Shown here piece by piece: positions 57,977-62,106 of a stretch of 62,106 nt of DNA (within the stretch, counting starts at the first letter, position 1; each line of letters opens with the position of its first letter). The position numbers were made by a program, and so were the translations under genes. A model generated the notes under the pieces. The model was not told where the DNA came from. It did no database searches and saw only the letters and a program-made list of their open reading frames with translations. Where the stretch lies: contig JAWVYO010000002.1 of the NCBI GenBank assembly GCA_033722675.1, forward strand, positions 1 to 62,106, in the 5' to 3' direction. Source of the DNA: DATHYU01 sp033722675. GTDB taxonomy: Bacteria; Actinomycetota; Acidimicrobiia; Spongiisociales; UBA11373.

Positions 57977-59119
57977 ATGACGTTCCCCGCCCCCGATCCG
58001 GAGTTCGCCGAGCGGTTGATCACCGGCCACGGCGACGTCGCCGGCCTCCTCGCCGAGGCGCGTCGGCTGCGCGACGAGGGACGGGGTCGCACGGTGACGT
58101 ACTCGCGCAAGGTCTTCGTCCCGCTCACGACGCTCTGTCGGGACACCTGCACGTACTGCACCTTCGCCAAGCCGCCGGGCGCCGGTGGCGAGTACCTCGA
58201 ACCCGAGGACGTCCGCTCGATCGTCGCGGCGGGCGACCGGCACCGCTGCACCGAGGCGCTGTTCACCCTCGGCGACCGTCCCGAGGCCCGCTGGCCCCAG
58301 GCACGGGCGTTCCTCGACGCCCACGGACACGCCTCCACGCTGGAGTACGTCGCGGCGATGTCGCAGCTCACCCTGGAGGAGACCGGCCTCTTCCCCCACG
58401 CCAACCCGGGACTCATGGACGACGCAGCGATGACGTTGCTCCGGCCCACGAACCCCTCGATGGGATTGATGCTCGAGAACGTCTCGCCCCGGCTCATGGA
58501 GCCGGGGATGCCGCATCACGGATGCCCCGACAAGGACCCGGTGCTGCGGATGGAGACGATCCGGGCGGCCGGGCGGGCCCGGGTGCCCTTCACCACCGGC
58601 ATCCTCGTGGGGATCGGAGAGACCCCTGCGGAGGTGATCGACAGCTTGTTCGCCCTCCGGGACGTGGCCACGGAGACGGGGGCGGTCCAGGAGGTCATCG
58701 TCCAGAACTTCCGGGCCAAGGCCGACACGCCCAAGCGCCGCGACGCCGAGCCGACCGTCCAGTACTTCGCCCGGATCGTCGCCGCGGCCCGGTGGATCCT
58801 CGGCCCCGAAACGAACCTCCAGGTGCCCCCGAACCTCACCGAGCGCTTCGAGGTCTACCTCGACGCAGGGATCAACGACTGGGGCGGTGTGTCGCCCCTG
58901 ACGATCGACTTCGTGAACCCCGAGGCCCCCTGGCCCCACCTCGACGAACTCCGGGCGCGTACCGAGGCCGCCGGCTTCCGCCTGCGGCCGCGGCTTCCGG
59001 TCTATCCGGAGTTCATCGCCGACGAGTGGATCGACGCCGGCCTGCTGCCCCGGTTGCGGGCCGCCGCCGACGCGGATGGATACGCTCTGGCTCCCCAACA
59101 GGAAGGCACCGCGGCGTGA
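57977..59119 (+). CDS. cofG: FO synthase subunit 1 (radical SAM CofG)
   Basis: A 380-residue radical SAM enzyme with the CofG cluster motif TTLCRDTCTYCTF (Cys54, 58, 61), LFTLGDRPEARW, HANPGLM, TGILVGIGETPAE and PPNLTERFEVYLDAGINDWG. With CofH it makes the 5-deazaflavin FO, the chromophore of coenzyme F420, from tyrosine and a ribitylaminouracil. Its TGA overlaps the cofH GTG (GTGA). Mycobacteria and Streptomyces usually have these two halves fused as FbiC. Confidence 0.94.
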   Translation: MTFPAPDPEFAERLITGHGDVAGLLAEARRLRDEGRGRTVTYSRKVFVPLTTLCRDTCTYCTFAKPPGAGGEYLEPEDVRSIVAAGDRHRCTEALFTLGDRPEARWPQARAFLDAHGHASTLEYVAAMSQLTLEETGLFPHANPGLMDDAAMTLLRPTNPSMGLMLENVSPRLMEPGMPHHGCPDKDPVLRMETIRAAGRARVPFTTGILVGIGETPAEVIDSLFALRDVATETGAVQEVIVQNFRAKADTPKRRDAEPTVQYFARIVAAARWILGPETNLQVPPNLTERFEVYLDAGINDWGGVSPLTIDFVNPEAPWPHLDELRARTEAAGFRLRPRLPVYPEFIADEWIDAGLLPRLRAAADADGYALAPQQEGTAA

Positions 59120-60972
59120 TCACGTTCCTCCGACTCCGACCCGCCGACGCCGTCAGCGACGTGTGGGCGGGGACGCGTCGACGGGAGGGGACGACGACCA
59201 TCGAGGTCGACGCTCCCTCGACCGACGACGTCGCCGCCGCCCTCGAGGCCGGCCTCCTCGTCGTCGGTGGCCCCGGATCGGCGGGGGTGGCGGCGTGGGT
59301 GGTCCTCCCGGACGACGCGCGCTCGCTGTCGGACGAGGGTGTCGACGGTCGCCGCATCACCGTGGTCGACGACGGATCGGCGGAGGACCTCCTCGACGCC
59401 GCGGTCCGCAGCCGGGCCGCCTTCGTCCGGACCGGACGGAGCCGTGTGGCCGAGACCGTCGCCCTGCTGGACCTGCCCGGTGTCGAGGCATCGGTCTCGG
59501 TCTTCGTCGACTCGGTGGACGAGGCACTCGCCGCCGTCTCCGGCGGTGCGAGCGACCTCCTCCTACGCGACTGGGACACCGACTCGATCGGGCTCCTGCG
59601 CGACTCGCTCGGTGATCGGCTCCTCGTGGAGCGGACCGCCCTGCCGCCCGGATACCCGATCGACGAGGCGCGTCGCAGACTCTCGTCGACGGCGTTCTCC
59701 GCCTGGCTGGGACAGACCGACGGCTCGGGCGCGGCGCGGCCCAGGACCGAGTGGGCTCCGGGCAAGGAGATGCCGCCGCCGCTCCCGGACCGACGGCTGT
59801 CGGCCGAGTGGTCCGACGCCCGGTGGACCGACGGCGCGCCGGCCGGTGGCATGCACGGCGTCCGACCCGCGCTCGCGGCCATCCTCGAGCGATCGCTGGC
59901 CGGCCAGCGCCCCACCCGCGACGAGGTCGAGTCCCTGTTCACCGCCCGGGGGCACGAGGTCGAGGCGGTCGCGGCGGTCGCCGACCGGCTGCGTCGCGAC
60001 GCGGTGGGCGACACGGTCACCTACGTGGTGAACCGCAACATCAACTACACGAACCAGTGCTACTTCCGATGCGGGTTCTGTGCGTTCTCCAAGGGGCCCC
60101 GGTCGCTCAATCTGCGCGGGGATCCATATCTCCTCGAGGTCCACGAAGTGGCGTACCGGGCGAAGGAGGCGTGGGACCGGGGGGCCACCGAGGTGTGCCT
60201 CCAGGGCGGCATCCACCCCGAGTTCACCGGTGACTTCTACGTCGAGGTCCTCCAGGCGATCAAGCAGACCGTCCCCGGGATGCACGTCCACGGGTTCACG
60301 CCCCTCGAGGTGTGGCAGGGTGCGGAGACCCTCGGCACGACGGTCCCGGAGTTCCTCGCCACCCTCAAGGAGGCCGGGCTGGGCACGCTGCCGGGCACGG
60401 CGGCCGAGATCCTCGACGACGACGTGCGCGAGCACCTCTGTCCCGACAAGATCCGCACCGCCCAGTGGGCCCACGTCATGGTGACCGCCCACGGCATGGG
60501 TCTGCGGTCGACGGCGACGATGATGTTCGGCCACGTCGACGGCCCGCGTTCGTGGGCGAACCATCTCGAGGTCCTTCGCCGCATCCAGGAGCGGACGGGT
60601 GGGTTCACCGAGTTCGTCCCGCTGCCCTTCGTGCACATGGGCGCACCGATCTACCTGCGGGGCCGGGCCCGGCCCGGGCCGACGTGGGACGAGGTCGTGC
60701 TCGTCCACGCCGTGGCGCGCATCGCGTTCGACGGCCTGATCCCCAACATCCAGGCCTCCTGGGTGAAGCTGGGGCTCCCGGGCGGGCGGGCGCTCCTCGA
60801 TGCCGGATGCAACGACATGGGCGGGACCCTCATGGACGAGAACATCTCTCGGGCGGCCGGCGCCTCCCACGGCCAGCTGGCCACGGCCGAGGAGATCGAG
60901 GCGGTCGTGGAGGCCGCCGGGCGGGTGCCGCGCCGGCGAACCACCACCTACGAGGTGCTGGACCCGGCCTGA
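59116..60972 (+). CDS. cofH: FO synthase subunit 2 (radical SAM CofH) with long N-terminal extension
   Basis: 618 residues. From about residue 246 (GMHGVRPALAAILERSLAG) this is CofH: cluster QCYFRCGFCAFSKGPR (Cys315, 319, 322), EVCLQGGIHPEFTGDFY, GTLPGTAAEILDDDVRE and NDMGGTLMDENISRAAG. Typical CofH proteins are about 360-400 residues. The first 235 residues form an extra alpha/beta-looking region without cysteines (LEAGLLVVGGPGSAGVAAWVV, FVRTGRSRVAETVALLDLPG, SVFVDSVDEALAAVSGGASD) that I cannot assign. The GTG start is fixed by the 4-nt overlap with cofG and the open frame continues without break. Confidence 0.92.
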   Translation: MITFLRLRPADAVSDVWAGTRRREGTTTIEVDAPSTDDVAAALEAGLLVVGGPGSAGVAAWVVLPDDARSLSDEGVDGRRITVVDDGSAEDLLDAAVRSRAAFVRTGRSRVAETVALLDLPGVEASVSVFVDSVDEALAAVSGGASDLLLRDWDTDSIGLLRDSLGDRLLVERTALPPGYPIDEARRRLSSTAFSAWLGQTDGSGAARPRTEWAPGKEMPPPLPDRRLSAEWSDARWTDGAPAGGMHGVRPALAAILERSLAGQRPTRDEVESLFTARGHEVEAVAAVADRLRRDAVGDTVTYVVNRNINYTNQCYFRCGFCAFSKGPRSLNLRGDPYLLEVHEVAYRAKEAWDRGATEVCLQGGIHPEFTGDFYVEVLQAIKQTVPGMHVHGFTPLEVWQGAETLGTTVPEFLATLKEAGLGTLPGTAAEILDDDVREHLCPDKIRTAQWAHVMVTAHGMGLRSTATMMFGHVDGPRSWANHLEVLRRIQERTGGFTEFVPLPFVHMGAPIYLRGRARPGPTWDEVVLVHAVARIAFDGLIPNIQASWVKLGLPGGRALLDAGCNDMGGTLMDENISRAAGASHGQLATAEEIEAVVEAAGRVPRRRTTTYEVLDPA

Positions 60973-62106
60973 GGGGGCAGGACGGGGGGCGCCTGGCCGA
61001 GCTCGGTCACCCGGTGCCGCACCGTCACCGTGACCCGGTCGTCCGGGTCACCGGCGACCCCGGTGAGCGGCTCCAGCACCGAGGCGGGGCCGCCGACCAC
61101 CAGGTCGAGCTCGACGAGCCACGGACTGTCTTCGGCGAGCCAGACGTTGAACACCTCCACGTCGAGTCCCGCCGGGTCGACGTCGAGCACGGCCCCGAGG
61201 TCGTCGGCGTCGCCGCGGTGGCCCAGCACCCGCACCCCGTCCAGCACGTAGACGGCGGGTTCCGGTCCGACGGCGAGGTTGAGCCCGCTCACGCGCGCGT
61301 CGAGCGGCCAAGACGGGCATCGGGCGAGGAGGGCCCGCTGTGCCGTGGCCGGTCCTCCGACCCGGACGAGGTCGTCGCCCCGACGCTCCCACACGACGTC
61401 GCCGACGCGCCGCAGCTCCGTGACGGCGCCGTCGACGGTGATCGTGCAGGCGACGTCGTCGCCGTCGATCGTGCCCTCCGAACCGAAGGCGACCCGATCG
61501 TCGCCGACGACGATCCGTTCGGTGGCGAAGGCGTAGGCGGGGAGGGCCGGCGTCGCGGCCGGGGCCGGCGCGTCGACCAGGACGGCGGTGACGTGGTCGA
61601 CGACCTCCCGAGCGAGGTACTGCGCGGGGACCCGGGCGTCACCGGGGCGGTCCATGGATGCCCAGGCCACGATGCGGCCCAGCCGCACCGCCACCGTCGT
61701 CGTCGATCCCGAGGCGTCCTCGAGCACGAACCCGCTGGTCTCGTCGCCGACGGGATCGGTGGCGAACGTGGTGAGCGTCCCGTCGCCGCCGGAGCCTTCG
61801 ACCCGCTTGGCGAGATCCTCGATGCGGTCGGCGAGGAAGCGGGTGGCGCCCTCGGCGTCCGCCAGGACGTCGATGCGCACCGACGCGCCGTCGATCGCCC
61901 CCCAGGCGTCGGTGGCGATCCCGGTCCGCCGTCCGAAGCGCTCGTGATCGGCCGCCTCGTCGCCCGGGTCCGCCGCGGAGGCCGCGACGAGCATCTCGTT
62001 GGTCAGGAGCGCGGCAGAGGGATCGTCCACGAGTCGCTGCAGGAGGTCCTGGTCCAGGCTCCGGTGGCTGACGTCGGGCAACACCGGTGGCGGCGGCGCC
62101 GGCACG
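60948..62106 (-). CDS. Probable exported protein, LppX/LprG-like C-terminal half (5' truncated)
   Basis: 385 residues are visible, running to the right edge of the window. The first visible codon is a GTG at 62105, but the Pro-rich beginning looks like the linker after a missing signal peptide or membrane anchor. Residues about 195-375 have alternating strands (YAFATERIVVGDDRVAFGSE, DLDVEVFNVWLAEDSPWLVE broken at a turn) reminiscent of the LolA/LprG-like lipid-binding fold. The N-terminal half has no recognised domain. The 3' end overlaps cofH by 25 nt. The family assignment is weak. Confidence 0.5.
   Translation of the reverse strand, partial: VPAPPPPVLPDVSHRSLDQDLLQRLVDDPSAALLTNEMLVAASAADPGDEAADHERFGRRTGIATDAWGAIDGASVRIDVLADAEGATRFLADRIEDLAKRVEGSGGDGTLTTFATDPVGDETSGFVLEDASGSTTTVAVRLGRIVAWASMDRPGDARVPAQYLAREVVDHVTAVLVDAPAPAATPALPAYAFATERIVVGDDRVAFGSEGTIDGDDVACTITVDGAVTELRRVGDVVWERRGDDLVRVGGPATAQRALLARCPSWPLDARVSGLNLAVGPEPAVYVLDGVRVLGHRGDADDLGAVLDVDPAGLDVEVFNVWLAEDSPWLVELDLVVGGPASVLEPLTGVAGDPDDRVTVTVRHRVTELGQAPPVLPPQAGSSTS

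Noticed and set aside
1..62106. Prophage, insertion sequence, toxin-antitoxin or CRISPR defence island
   Set aside because: I looked for transposase, integrase, phage structural, restriction and cas-type proteins, terminal inverted repeats and regular repeats on both strands and found none.

Overview
The window is a compact, very GC-rich bacterial chromosome segment with no phage, IS element, CRISPR array, tRNA or rRNA gene that I can see. Gene content points to Actinomycetota, most likely an Acidimicrobiia-type lineage. The evidence is an AdnA/AdnB helicase-nuclease pair, an InhA-like enoyl-ACP reductase, a SepIVA/DivIVA-like gene next to yceD, F420 genes kept as separate cofG and cofH rather than a fused fbiC, frequent GTG starts, TGA/TAG stops and many apparently leaderless promoters. 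The class-level assignment is inference.

Layout, left: a truncated sbcC, a CoA-transferase/racemase, a variant YchF GTPase, an RCK-USP regulator coupled to a Kef-type antiporter, and dtd. These converge on the adnA-adnB operon. Then come glutamate dehydrogenase, a third stand-alone RecB-like nuclease and an MFS transporter. From 16.17 to 17.22 kb there is no convincing protein gene. Instead there are two tandem units, each with a sigma-70 promoter, a hairpin-rich body and an intrinsic terminator, which I read as two paralogous structured RNAs.

Middle (17-31 kb): single-gene or short units of general metabolism and envelope functions. They include a DUF7282-like lipoprotein, a PH-SHOCT membrane protein, acyl-CoA synthetase, an EEP-fold hydrolase, YbaK deacylase, poly-gamma-glutamate hydrolase-like protein, FabI, a histidine kinase divergent from ddl, an AsnC ligand-binding protein, CapA, a DMT exporter, a DsrE-like protein, Lgt with a probable CTG start, and a membrane-anchored esterase.

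Right (31-54 kb): the conserved core block. rpmB is divergent from fakA-recG-rsmD-coaD-sepIVA-yceD-rpmF-plsX-rnc-mutM-lipoprotein-acyP-smc-ftsY-cdd. Most junctions in it are 4-8 nt start/stop overlaps, so translation is probably coupled. On the minus strand follow etfB-etfA and a four-gene nucleoside-salvage operon, upp-atl-pdp-punA, that carries an alkyltransferase-like DNA-repair gene. Next is the SRP/ribosome group ffh-rpsP-khpA-rimM, where rimM has no ordinary start codon.

End (54-62 kb): two SRPBCC proteins, a GNAT acetyltransferase, a coupled pair of GAPDH genes of which the first has lost the catalytic cysteine, the cofG-cofH pair in which CofH carries about 235 extra N-terminal residues, and a truncated exported protein.

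Recurring signals are TANNNT -10 elements 6-10 bases before the start codon at about twenty transcription-unit heads, and convergent genes whose stop codons interlock in one CTAG palindrome.
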